NCBI GenBank assembly: GCA_903642235.1
Contig: CAHJWL010000006.1
Coordinates: 62,001-126,000 of the forward strand
Direction of reading: 5' to 3'
Length of the DNA: 64,000 bases
Source: Acidobacteriaceae bacterium
Lineage (GTDB): Bacteria; Acidobacteriota; Terriglobia; Terriglobales; Acidobacteriaceae
Under the pieces are notes generated by a model, which saw nothing but the letters and a program-made list of their open reading frames with translations, did not search any database and was not told the DNA's origin. Position numbers and translations under genes: made by a program. Shown here in pieces: positions 42,221 to 50,693 of this stretch; position 1 is the stretch's first letter; each line of letters opens with the position of its first letter.

Positions 42221-43069
42221 ATGCCGCGCACGTCCGCCACGACACTCGCCCTCCCGCCCTTTGGCGGCGCCACCCGCCAGCTCGTCCTGCTGAACGTCGC
42301 CTCTTTTCTCACCATCGCGCTTCTTCAGTGGTTCGTTCCAAATCTCATCCACCTCCTCGTTGCTCACATGATGCTTGTGCCCGCGGCCGTGGCCCGCGGC
42401 GAGATCTGGCAGCTCGCCACCTACTCCCTCATTGAACCAAGCCTGCTCGGCATCCTGTTTGGCATGCTTACCCTGTGGTTCTCAGGCTCCCTGCTTGAGA
42501 CCAGCTTCGGCAGCCGCTGGATCTTTGAGCTTTACTCCACCTCGGTCGTCGGCGGCGGGCTGCTCGCCTCGCTCATCGCTTTCACCCGCGTCCTCACTCT
42601 GCGCCCGGATCTCGTCGCTGCCGGAGCCTGGGCAGGTATCTTCGGCCTCCTCGTAGCGATCGCCATGCGCTTCGGAGACCAGGAGTTCACGCTGTGGTTT
42701 GTCCTTCGCCTGAAGGCGAAATACATGGTGGCCATCTACCTGCTGCTCGCCCTTGCCACTCTGCTGAAGGCCGGCAACGCCTTCAACGCCCTGCTCGAAC
42801 TTATGGGTGCGCTCTCTGGTTTCCTTTATGTCCGCTTCGCGCCCCGCCGCGGGCTCGCCTACGGTATGACGGAGCGCTGGTTCAGTATGCAGAACGACCT
42901 CACTCGCATGAAGCGCCGCCGCGCCGCGAAGAAGTTTGAGGTCTACATGCGGAAACAGAATCGCGAAGTCCGCTTTGACGACCAGGGCCGGTACATTGAG
43001 CCCGACGACCCGCCTCGTACGGATGGCCGCGGCTCCAGCCAGAAACCCGACGGCGGCTGGATGAACTAG
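42221..43069 (+). CDS. Rhomboid-fold membrane protein lacking the catalytic serine and histidine
   Basis: 282-residue integral-membrane protein of rhomboid shape: an N-terminal helix, LIEPSLLGILFGMLTLWFSG with the typical rhomboid loop, and helices to about residue 210, then a soluble tail (DDPPRTDGRG). At the place of the active-site GxSG motif in helix 4 it reads GAWAGIFG, so the serine is replaced by tryptophan. In helix 6, where HLGGALAGFLYVRF is usual, it has LLELMGALSGFLYVRF with no histidine. It is probably a proteolytically inactive rhomboid. The frame is open upstream of 42221, but the ATG there precedes the first helix. Confidence 0.8.
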   Translation: MPRTSATTLALPPFGGATRQLVLLNVASFLTIALLQWFVPNLIHLLVAHMMLVPAAVARGEIWQLATYSLIEPSLLGILFGMLTLWFSGSLLETSFGSRWIFELYSTSVVGGGLLASLIAFTRVLTLRPDLVAAGAWAGIFGLLVAIAMRFGDQEFTLWFVLRLKAKYMVAIYLLLALATLLKAGNAFNALLELMGALSGFLYVRFAPRRGLAYGMTERWFSMQNDLTRMKRRRAAKKFEVYMRKQNREVRFDDQGRYIEPDDPPRTDGRGSSQKPDGGWMN

Positions 43070-43116
43070 GACCTGGAAGTAGCCGCCGTATGGGACTCCC
43101 GTCTCTTCAAACTTTA

Positions 43117-43144
43117 TCGTCATTCCGCAGAGATTCGCTTCTCT
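43117..43144. repeat. Degenerate dispersed repeat copy
   Basis: TCGTCATTCCGCAGAGATTCGCTTCTC, a diverged member of the TTGTCATCCCGTAGGGATCTGCTTCTC family, in the gap after the rhomboid gene. Confidence 0.45.
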
Positions 43145-43297
43145 AACGCCGGCTTCGCTACATCGACAGACTATTTCTGCACGATCAGGCGATCTGAACT
43201 TCACGCGGCACGATGCCTCGCTCTCACAAACTCTGCACCGTTTGGAGCAAAAGAGCCGTGACGCGTGCAGCAGGTCTACGTATCTGGGCCACCACCC

Positions 43298-44146
43298 CTA
43301 CAGCACCGTCCGCCCGCCATCCACAATCAGATTCTGCCCCGTCATGTATGAGCTCGCATCCGAGCACAGGAACAGCACCGCGCCCTGGTACTCGTCCTTG
43401 TGCGCCATCCGCGCCATCGGAATCAGAGCATGGAGCTTGTCGGTAAACTCCGTTGGCTGCCCGTTGAACACGCCCCCCGGCGAGATCGCATTCACGCGAA
43501 TGTTGTTGGCCGTCCAGTAGGTCGAGAGATAGCGCGTCAGCCCGATCAGCCCCGTCTTCACCACCGAGTACGTCACCGGCTTCACCGGCTGCTGTTCTTC
43601 GGGCAGTCCATCCTTGCGGTACAGCCGCTGATCCGGCGCAATCACTCCCAAGTCCGACGCCACATTCAGGATCACACCCGTGTTCCGCTTCACCATCTCC
43701 GCACCAAAGATTCGCGAACACAGAAACGCCCCCGTTAGTCCGACGGCGATATCGTCGTTCCATACCTGCAGGGGAAAGTTCTCCAGCCGCGACCATTGCT
43801 GCTCCGGCTTCGCATCCTCCACCTTCGGATTGTTCGCCGCATTGTTGATCAGAATATCCACGCGCCCGAACTGCGCCACGATCGTATCCCGCGCCTCTTC
43901 AAGTGATGCCTCGCTCGTGATATTCACCGCGAGGCCGAGGCACTCCGGCCCATGCGCCAGTTGTAGCTGCTCCGCCCGCATCGCCGGGTTCGCCGCCGCC
44001 AAATCCAGCAGCACCACATGCGCGCCAGCCGCCGCCAGAATCGCGCCATGGTGGTAGCCCAGCAGACCAGCACCACCAGTCACAATAGCAACCCGGTCAG
44101 TCAGATCAAAAAGAGTGTGCGCGCGATTCGGGGAGGTCGTCGACAT
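43298..44146 (-). CDS. Short-chain dehydrogenase/reductase (SDR), member 1 of a local group
   Basis: 282-residue Rossmann-fold NAD(P)-dependent oxidoreductase. The cofactor motif VAIVTGGAGLLGYHHG lies near the N-terminus (about residues 18-33). NNAANNP follows, the active-site tyrosine and lysine lie in TYSVVKTGLIG, and the C-terminus is SSYMTGQNLIVDGG. The nucleotide sequence of the C-terminus closely matches that of the SDR at 45868-46725, so the two are paralogues. Substrate unknown; the form resembles SDRs found with surface-sugar or polyol genes. Start at 44146 (MSTTSPNRAH). Confidence 0.88.
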   Translation of the reverse strand: MSTTSPNRAHTLFDLTDRVAIVTGGAGLLGYHHGAILAAAGAHVVLLDLAAANPAMRAEQLQLAHGPECLGLAVNITSEASLEEARDTIVAQFGRVDILINNAANNPKVEDAKPEQQWSRLENFPLQVWNDDIAVGLTGAFLCSRIFGAEMVKRNTGVILNVASDLGVIAPDQRLYRKDGLPEEQQPVKPVTYSVVKTGLIGLTRYLSTYWTANNIRVNAISPGGVFNGQPTEFTDKLHALIPMARMAHKDEYQGAVLFLCSDASSYMTGQNLIVDGGRTVL

Positions 44147-44232
44147 AGCTGAGTATCTCAGACCGCCCGTAAAGAATGGAATCCGAGCAGCATACGTCCG
44201 TGCGCCCAACATTGCGACGCCGCATCGGCTGC

Positions 44233-44964
44233 CTAACTCTTCTTGGCGATGGAATCCAGCGTTGCTTGCATCTGTTGTCGAATCGTCTCCTCCGGCTCCT
44301 TCAAAAGAGCCTCCCTCAGCGGCGCGATCGCAGCCGGGTTCCCAAGAAATCGCAGTCCCTGGCAAGCCTCCAGGCGTAACTGTAGGTCTGGTTCGGCAAG
44401 CATGGGCAAGATCAAGTGCAACACATCCTCCGACTGCTCTCTCGTCCGGCCAGGTAGCTGAGTTAGCAGGTACATCGCCCCTATACGCTCGGCGGCCGTA
44501 GCGGAAGGCGACATCATCGCGGCCATGCTTGCATAGCAATCGTGGTTGCCCGCTTCGAACGCATTGCGTGCCGCACTCTGACGCGTATAGGGCTGTAGAC
44601 TCCGGTTCTGGCACATCCTGACCAATAGGCTGACTCCTTCCGACGACCCCAACCAGGTAACCGCAGCAGCGATGTTAACCTGTGTCAGCTCCACGCGTTC
44701 ACCATTCGCCGCGCGCAGGATCTCCGGCAACGTCTCGACGGCCTTCATCTCCGCGAGCTCTGCCGCAGCCAGCCCACGTACTTCCGGCTTGGCATTGCGA
44801 AGAGCCAGGATCAACGAAGGCTTCTTAAGAGGTATGCCTAGGCGCGTGAGCTCCTGCCGAAGCGTCGGAGGTGCCTCCGACGTACTGCTCTGAGGTATGA
44901 CGATCAAGAGCCCCGCAAATGAAAGCCACATACGGTGAATAAGAACCTTGTGCCGAGATCCCAT
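44233..44964 (-). CDS. Secreted HEAT-repeat protein
   Basis: 243-residue protein with a signal-like N-terminus (RMWLSFAGLLIVIPQSS). HEAT/armadillo-type helical repeats follow, for example AAAELAEMKAVETLPEILRAA, YLLTQLPGRTREQSEDVLHL and RLEACQGLRFLGNPAAIAPLREALLKEP. These form a protein-binding solenoid. It sits between SDR genes on the same strand, 86 bases from SDR 1, and may have its own promoter because gaps on both sides are larger than within the rest of the group. No enzymatic motif was seen. Confidence 0.75.
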   Translation of the reverse strand: MGSRHKVLIHRMWLSFAGLLIVIPQSSTSEAPPTLRQELTRLGIPLKKPSLILALRNAKPEVRGLAAAELAEMKAVETLPEILRAANGERVELTQVNIAAAVTWLGSSEGVSLLVRMCQNRSLQPYTRQSAARNAFEAGNHDCYASMAAMMSPSATAAERIGAMYLLTQLPGRTREQSEDVLHLILPMLAEPDLQLRLEACQGLRFLGNPAAIAPLREALLKEPEETIRQQMQATLDSIAKKS

Positions 44965-45085
44965 CTGGTCCCTCCCGCTCGCCTTGGTTAGACACCATCG
45001 AAAGCAGATTGTTCCCTGGCACTAGGACTCGCGTAGAATGCCACTCCCGTAACGACATCCCTCGCTGCAACGACGCGTCTTTTGC

Positions 45086-45865
45086 CTAAAGACTGCGCGT
45101 CTGCCCGCCATCCATTACATACGTACTTCCAGTCGCGAACCCCGCCGCCGCCGAGCACAGATACGCCGCGAGCGACGCAATCTCCTCTGGCGTCCCGAAC
45201 CGCTCCTGCGGCACCTCGGTCTTTAGCATGGCCTCGACCGCCTCACGCCGGTTCTGCAGATGCCGGTCCCACGAACCTCCCGCAAAATAAATGTTTCCCG
45301 GGCAGATCGTGTTCACGCGAATCCCTTCCGGCGCCAGCAGCCGCGAAAGATTCTTCGCATAGTTCGTCAGCGCCGCCTTTGCCGCGGAGTACGGCAGCGG
45401 CGCCGGCGTCGCCTCGATCGCCACGATCGACGAGATGAACAGGATCGACGCGAATGCCCGCCCTCGCAGGTGCGGCACCGCCGCCTGCGCCAGCCGCACC
45501 GATGAGAAGAAATTCGCCTCAAACAGCCGGATCCACTCCGACTCTTCCTGCTGCCAACCCGGCTTGCCCGAGCCAGTTCCCAGGTTCGCCACCAGATGAT
45601 CCATTCCGCCAAAGTGTCCCACCGCGAGGTTGAACGCGTCCTCGATCGTCTCTGGAATCGAGAAGTTTCCTGAGATCGCAAAGATCCGCGTCCGATCTCC
45701 GCACTCCGCTGCCATCTCCTCATGCGCCTGCGCCAGCGACTCGGCATCGCGGCCTGTCAGCACCACGCGCGCTCCCTCCGCCAGCACCGCCGACGCGATC
45801 GCCCGCCCAATTCCGCGCGAGGAACCCGCCACAAACACCACCTGATCCTTGAGCTTCAGATTCAT
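45086..45865 (-). CDS. SDR-family oxidoreductase, member 2
   Basis: 259-residue SDR. Cofactor motif VVFVAGSSRGIGRAIASAVL (about residues 9-28), NLGTGSGKPGW, catalytic ISSIVAIEATPAPLPYSAAKAAL with Tyr and Lys, then CPGNIYFAGG and a C-terminus TGSTYVMDGGQT. The start at 45865 follows the TAG stop of SDR 3 (45870-45868) by two bases, so they form one transcript. Substrate is unknown. Confidence 0.9.
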   Translation of the reverse strand: MNLKLKDQVVFVAGSSRGIGRAIASAVLAEGARVVLTGRDAESLAQAHEEMAAECGDRTRIFAISGNFSIPETIEDAFNLAVGHFGGMDHLVANLGTGSGKPGWQQEESEWIRLFEANFFSSVRLAQAAVPHLRGRAFASILFISSIVAIEATPAPLPYSAAKAALTNYAKNLSRLLAPEGIRVNTICPGNIYFAGGSWDRHLQNRREAVEAMLKTEVPQERFGTPEEIASLAAYLCSAAAGFATGSTYVMDGGQTRSL

Positions 45866-45867
45866 CG

Positions 45868-46725
45868 CTACACCGCCGTCCATCCACCATCCACAATCAG
45901 GTTCTGCCCCGTCACGTACGTGCTCGCATCGGACGCCAGAAACAGCAGCGCGCCGCACAGCTCGACCGGCCGCCCGATCCGGTTCAGCACCGTATAGCCT
46001 TTCAGCTTCGTCACAAAGGGCGAGTCCTCCGCCACCGCATTCTGCCCGTCCACATCTTCTGTATTGGAGAACGGGCCCGGCGAGATGCAGTTTGCCCGCA
46101 CGCCCGATGGCCCCCAGAAGCTCGCCGTGTAGCGCGTAAACGCCGCCAGCGCCGCCTTCGACGCCGAGTAGCCCGGCGGATTGAGCGAGCTCGTTCCCTC
46201 GTACAGCTGCGGCCGCGGCGCCACCGTTGCGTACATCGTCGCGATGTTCACGATCGACCCGCGCTTCGCCTCCTTCATCCGCACGCCCAGTCGCTGCGTC
46301 GTCTGCACCGCCCAGTACACGCCGCCCTGCAGATTCTTCATCCAGTGCTCGAAGCTCGCCTGTTCGAGCGACCCCTCCGGCACGTTGAAACCCGTACTCG
46401 CGCCCAGTTCATGCGCGTTGTTGATCAAGATGTCGATGCTCTTCTCGTCCGCCGCGATCGCGTCACACAGATCATTCAGCGCCGCCGTGTCGTACATATC
46501 GATCTGCTTGACGGCGATTCTATCCGCGCCAAACTCATCCGCCCACTTCTTGGCCTCCGTCCCCAGTCGCTCACTCCGGCCGAGCGCCACCACCCGCGCG
46601 CCGTTCGCCAGCAATGCCAAGGCAAACGTCCGTCCCAGGAATCCGGAGGCACCCGTCAGAACAGCGGTCTTGCCTTCAAGAGAAAAGAGGCTGTTGAGAG
46701 AAAGATCTTTCGCAGAAAGGGGCAT
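45868..46725 (-). CDS. SDR-family oxidoreductase, member 3
   Basis: 285-residue SDR. Cofactor motif TAVLTGASGFLGRTFALALL (about residues 20-39), then NNAHELGAS, the serine in VNIATM, and the active-site tyrosine and lysine in GYSASKAALAA. The C-terminal YVTGQNLIVDGGWT is nearly the same as in SDR 1. It is the second gene of the group after the isomerase (118-base gap), followed immediately by SDR 2. Confidence 0.9.
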   Translation of the reverse strand: MPLSAKDLSLNSLFSLEGKTAVLTGASGFLGRTFALALLANGARVVALGRSERLGTEAKKWADEFGADRIAVKQIDMYDTAALNDLCDAIAADEKSIDILINNAHELGASTGFNVPEGSLEQASFEHWMKNLQGGVYWAVQTTQRLGVRMKEAKRGSIVNIATMYATVAPRPQLYEGTSSLNPPGYSASKAALAAFTRYTASFWGPSGVRANCISPGPFSNTEDVDGQNAVAEDSPFVTKLKGYTVLNRIGRPVELCGALLFLASDASTYVTGQNLIVDGGWTAV

Positions 46726-46796
46726 ACCACTCCAATCGATTTCAGCTTATGTGCCGTGCTACGTTACAAACTGTTTGCAGCCGCATCTGCTCTTGG

Positions 46797-46819
46797 TTGT
46801 CATCCCGTAGGGATCTGCT
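46797..46819. repeat. Dispersed repeat copy between the isomerase and SDR genes
   Basis: TTGTCATCCCGTAGGGATCTGCT, a well-preserved copy of the repeat described at 38515-38541. Confidence 0.65.
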
Positions 46820-46843
46820 GTTGTCCTCGTTCTTCATCGCCGA

Positions 46844-47707
46844 TCACTTCCAGCGTGCCTTCACGAACGCCAGCTGCCCGCGCAAAAACTCCACCTCATC
46901 GCCCGGAACACCACGGGCCACCTGCAGCGTCACACCGCCGCTATACCCCAGAGTCTTTAGCGAAGCAAAGACATCGTTAAAGTCCGCCGACCCCGTTCCC
47001 AGCGGCCGCGTCTCGATTCCACCCTCCGGCTTCCGGTACCGATCCTTGATGTGCACCGAGCCCAGCCGATCGCCATAGGCCCGAAACTCCTCGCTCGCCA
47101 CATACCCCAGTCCCGACGAGTTCCCCGAATCCCAGTTCACCTTCAGAAACGGGTCTTCGATCCGCGCGAGAAATTCGGTGAATTCCGCCGGCCCAAAGTC
47201 CGCCTCCAAGTGCAGCTCCACGCCATGCTCTTGCGCGTGCGGCAGAGCCGCCTTCAGAACCTCAAGCGCGACCTGCTTTTCGTCCTCGTTCGTTAATCGT
47301 GACTGATCTACAAACGGCAGCACCATTCGCTGCGCGCCGATCTTCGCCGCCACCGCAATCACCGCATGCAGATGCCGCTCTCGCTCCGCACGCTCGGTCG
47401 CTGTGCAGCGCACGAATGGAAAGTCCATGAACCAGTCACCGCAGAGCGCCGGCGTGGCGATCCCATGCTCCTGCTTCAGCGCGGCCAGCTCCTCGCGTCC
47501 CTCCGCCGTAAAGATCGGGTTCGCACCGTCATCGTAGTGATCATGAATCCACTCGATATAGTCGAGGCCCGTCTCGCGTGCCCTCGCGATCTCCTCCCGC
47601 CAGGAAGCTCGAGGGAACGATTGAAAACGCCCCTCCTCCGGCGGACCTAAGCGCCCCTGCATGACGCCGTATGTCTTTCTGCTCTCTCCGCCCGTCTCCT
47701 GCGACAT
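46844..47707 (-). CDS. TIM-barrel sugar isomerase/epimerase
   Basis: 287-residue xylose isomerase-like TIM-barrel protein. Metal ligands of the family are plausible at LHLEADF, NWDSGNSS and the later HIKDRYRKP and GTGSADFNDV blocks. Members interconvert ketoses and aldoses or open inosose rings. Substrate unassigned. The start at 47707 (MSQETGGES) is preferred over an ATG 27 bases upstream because its lead is typical. It is the first gene of a minus-strand group with three SDRs, which suggests a shared sugar, polyol or inositol pathway. Confidence 0.85.
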   Translation of the reverse strand: MSQETGGESRKTYGVMQGRLGPPEEGRFQSFPRASWREEIARARETGLDYIEWIHDHYDDGANPIFTAEGREELAALKQEHGIATPALCGDWFMDFPFVRCTATERAERERHLHAVIAVAAKIGAQRMVLPFVDQSRLTNEDEKQVALEVLKAALPHAQEHGVELHLEADFGPAEFTEFLARIEDPFLKVNWDSGNSSGLGYVASEEFRAYGDRLGSVHIKDRYRKPEGGIETRPLGTGSADFNDVFASLKTLGYSGGVTLQVARGVPGDEVEFLRGQLAFVKARWK

Positions 47708-47922
47708 AGACCATCGTCTCCAACAACTAACCATACAGCTCGTGGCAATCGCCTGAGGCTCCTGGTGCTGGGCGACCCTGACACTTCTACTTACTCGGAG
47801 CGCGTCGCATACAATCGGGAGGCATCACAAGACTGATTTTCTGGCGTCGCCACCTGCCTGGATCGGTACGTTCACACGAGCGCTTCTTCGCGTGCGAACA
47901 AAGCAGAAGGGAATTGTTTTTG

Positions 47923-49572
47923 ATGGGCGTGTTCGTCACGAGTGTTCAAAGAGCAGAGACCACCTGGCGTCAGCTCCTGGGTCGTTCCAAGTCCGGTGTC
48001 TCCCGCATTATCGAAGACACCTCACGCTGGATGGAGGCGCATCCACTCGGGTGCATGCTCGTGCTTGCACTGCTGTACGTTCCGCTGGCCGTAATCGAGG
48101 CACACTCTCACCTGATCACGCGCGATGAGATCTACACCTGGCACATAGCGCAGGCTCCTACGCTTCATCGCCTGCTTGCCATGACGCGCGAGATGAATCT
48201 TCATCCGCCGCTGCACTATCTGCTGCAGCGCTGGTCGCTCAAGCTCGATCTGCCTCGCTGGCTCGGCTCCCGTCTGCCGAGCATGATCGCCGGCCTCATC
48301 ACCGTTCTGGCTCTCTTCCGCTTCGCCGCAAGGCACTTCGGCAACACCATCGGCATGACCGCCGCTGCCGTGTTTCTCTGCGGTCCAGCCGTCGATCTCG
48401 CATGGCAGAACCAACCGTACATGCTCCTTCTGTGCGCGCTTATTCTGCTCCTCTTCGCCTGGGACAAGGCGGTCGAGCCCGATCGCACCTGGCGGAGTGT
48501 GGTCTGCGTCCTGCTCGCCAGCCTCGCCATTGTCGCCGACCACCGCACGGGCGTTGTCTGTCTCCTACCCTTCGCTGTTGGAGAGGCGGTCCGCTTCAGG
48601 CGCGGCCGCCGCGCGGACTGGCCGCTGTGGCTGTGCCTCCTCGCCCCCTTCCTGCTCGGTATCGTCTACCAGATTCGTTTCCTCCAAACCAAATCCCTTA
48701 CTGACGAATACCTGCCCTCGCTTGTGATGTCCTGGAACATCTACGGCGACCTGCTCTACGACTTCTTCTTCGCCACTGCCGTCTGTGTGCTCCTCCTTGC
48801 CCTCATGTCGTACCTGGGCGAGTCTGCCTCACTCCGCCAGCGCATTCTGCGTCCAGAGGCGCTGGCTATGCTCTGCGCCATCTCCCTCCTGCCGCTTGTG
48901 ACGCTCAGCTTCTGCGCCATCATCGGCATTGCCATCCTCATCCCGTGGTTGATCGCGAACCGTTCGCGCGCGCCCAGGACTCTTTCTGTCTTCATTTTTT
49001 GCACGCTCGTTGCCAGCGTCATCCAGAAAGCCTCTACGGAATGGGCCGTCGGGGGCACCTATGCTGCCGCACTCTTCCAGACAGGCCGCGTTCCTATCCA
49101 TCTGCAGGATCTCAACCCTTCACTCCCCATTGTCGACGCCAGCGCTGCCACCTTTATAGAAATGTCAGACCGCGAATCCGCCCCTATCGTCTCGCGTCTC
49201 TACTACCTCACCGATCACAACGCGGCCCTTCGTTACTCCGGCTACTCCAGCGAGTCCAGCTTCACGCTCCTTGAGAAGCAAGAGGACATTCGTAAGACCC
49301 TCGAACTCCGCTCTCACACAGCCAAGCTCCGGGACTTTGTTGCCCTGCATCCCAGCTTCTACATGATTGCCGCCTACCCGGCCGTCGACGATTGGCTTCC
49401 CCGCAAGCTCGCCGACAGCGGCGTCAACAGCGACTATCTGGGCAAGTTCGTCTCCTCCTACGACAATGACGATATCTTTCTTGTCACCGTCCCTCCCGGA
49501 GCCCTCGATACCGCGAACGCCGGCTTCAAACCGAACGACGAACGCGTGCTCTCCTTTCACACCCAGAACTGA
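47923..49572 (+). CDS. Membrane protein, GT39/PMT-like glycosyltransferase family
   Basis: 549-residue polytopic membrane protein. The first large loop carries HSHLITRDEIYTWHIAQAPT with the acidic residues placed as in GT39-like glycosyltransferases, followed by MNLHPPLHYLLQRWSL. About ten helices follow, then a soluble C-terminal part that mentions repeated aromatic residues. Family members use polyprenyl-phosphate sugars. Acceptor unknown. A TTG start at 47914 with AGAAGGGAA is an alternative. It faces the isomerase gene across a divergent intergenic region. Confidence 0.7.
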   Translation: MGVFVTSVQRAETTWRQLLGRSKSGVSRIIEDTSRWMEAHPLGCMLVLALLYVPLAVIEAHSHLITRDEIYTWHIAQAPTLHRLLAMTREMNLHPPLHYLLQRWSLKLDLPRWLGSRLPSMIAGLITVLALFRFAARHFGNTIGMTAAAVFLCGPAVDLAWQNQPYMLLLCALILLLFAWDKAVEPDRTWRSVVCVLLASLAIVADHRTGVVCLLPFAVGEAVRFRRGRRADWPLWLCLLAPFLLGIVYQIRFLQTKSLTDEYLPSLVMSWNIYGDLLYDFFFATAVCVLLLALMSYLGESASLRQRILRPEALAMLCAISLLPLVTLSFCAIIGIAILIPWLIANRSRAPRTLSVFIFCTLVASVIQKASTEWAVGGTYAAALFQTGRVPIHLQDLNPSLPIVDASAATFIEMSDRESAPIVSRLYYLTDHNAALRYSGYSSESSFTLLEKQEDIRKTLELRSHTAKLRDFVALHPSFYMIAAYPAVDDWLPRKLADSGVNSDYLGKFVSSYDNDDIFLVTVPPGALDTANAGFKPNDERVLSFHTQN

Positions 49573-49733
49573 TCGTGCACGCAGCATCCGGCCACCACCC
49601 GGTACGATGCTCCATAGCTTCACAGATCCTTGTTAAGGAATGCGCTCTCCTCTGCAAGCGGCACGACCTCATGGCCCCGGCCTGCACGCAAGAAGGTCTG
49701 CATCCACCGCTGCCGCAGCGAATCTAACCCGCT

Positions 49734-50684
49734 ATGGAAAAGAGATCTCTCGGTGGCAGCGGCCTTTCCGTAGTCCCCCTCACCCTCGGCGGCAACGTCT
49801 TCGGCTGGACCATCGACAAAGCGAAGTCCTTTGAGATCCTCGATGCCTTCGTAGACCGCGGCTTCAACTTCATCGACACGGCCGATGTCTATTCGCGGTG
49901 GGCCACCGGCAACCAGGGCGGCGAATCTGAAACTATTCTTGGCGAGTGGTTTCAGCAGACCGGCTCTCGCAAGAAAGTCGTTCTTGCCACCAAGGTCGGC
50001 ATGGACCTCGGCGACGGTAAGCAGGGCCTCAGGAAGCAGCGCATTCTCGAAGCCGCCGAGGCCTCACTCAGACGCCTTCAGACCGACTACATCGATTTGT
50101 ATCAGTCGCACAAAGATGACGAGTCCACGCCGCTCAACGAGACTCTCGAGGCCTACCAGCAGCTCATCAAGGACGGCAAGGTGCTTGCCATCGGAGCCTC
50201 CAACTACAAGGGCGCGCGCCTCACCGAAGCACTTGAGACTGCCAGCAGGCTCCGCCTGCCACACTACACCGCGCTCCAGCCAGACTATAACCTCTACGAC
50301 CGGCAGGACTACGAGACGGACCTCGCCCCGGTAGCAGAGAAGTACGGCGTCGGCGTGATTCCGTACTTCTCGCTTGCCGCCGGCTTTCTCACCGGCAAGT
50401 ACAAATCCAAAGCGGATGCGGAGGGCAAAGCTCGAGGCGGCAAGGTCGCGAAATACTTCGATGCCCGCGGCGAAAAGATCCTGAAAGCACTCGGCGACAT
50501 CGCGCAGCAGACTGGCGCGAAGGAAGCATCGATTGCGATTGCATGGCTTCTCGCCCAGCCCACCATCACTGCTCCGATTGCCAGCGCCACCTCCGTAAAC
50601 CAGCTCAGCAGCCTCTTCGCTGCCGTCGATCTAGAACTTACCCCCGAGCAGCTCCAAAGCCTGACTGACGCCAGCGCCTGGTAG
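49734..50684 (+). CDS. Aldo/keto reductase
   Basis: 316-residue NADPH-dependent reductase of the AKR superfamily. The catalytic tetrad is in place: Asp and Tyr in NFIDTADVYS, Lys in LATKVGMD, and His in LYQSHKDD. The cofactor-binding C-terminal part includes ASATSVNQL. It resembles YajO/Gcy-type and general sugar-aldehyde reductases. It converges with the MFS transporter gene, 9 bases away. Confidence 0.92.
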   Translation: MEKRSLGGSGLSVVPLTLGGNVFGWTIDKAKSFEILDAFVDRGFNFIDTADVYSRWATGNQGGESETILGEWFQQTGSRKKVVLATKVGMDLGDGKQGLRKQRILEAAEASLRRLQTDYIDLYQSHKDDESTPLNETLEAYQQLIKDGKVLAIGASNYKGARLTEALETASRLRLPHYTALQPDYNLYDRQDYETDLAPVAEKYGVGVIPYFSLAAGFLTGKYKSKADAEGKARGGKVAKYFDARGEKILKALGDIAQQTGAKEASIAIAWLLAQPTITAPIASATSVNQLSSLFAAVDLELTPEQLQSLTDASAW

Positions 50685-50693
50685 CTTTCCTGA

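Noticed and set aside
43298-47707. Nonulosonic/legionaminic acid cluster
   Set aside because: SDRs resemble those in such clusters, but no synthase, cytidylyltransferase or glycosyltransferase is present.
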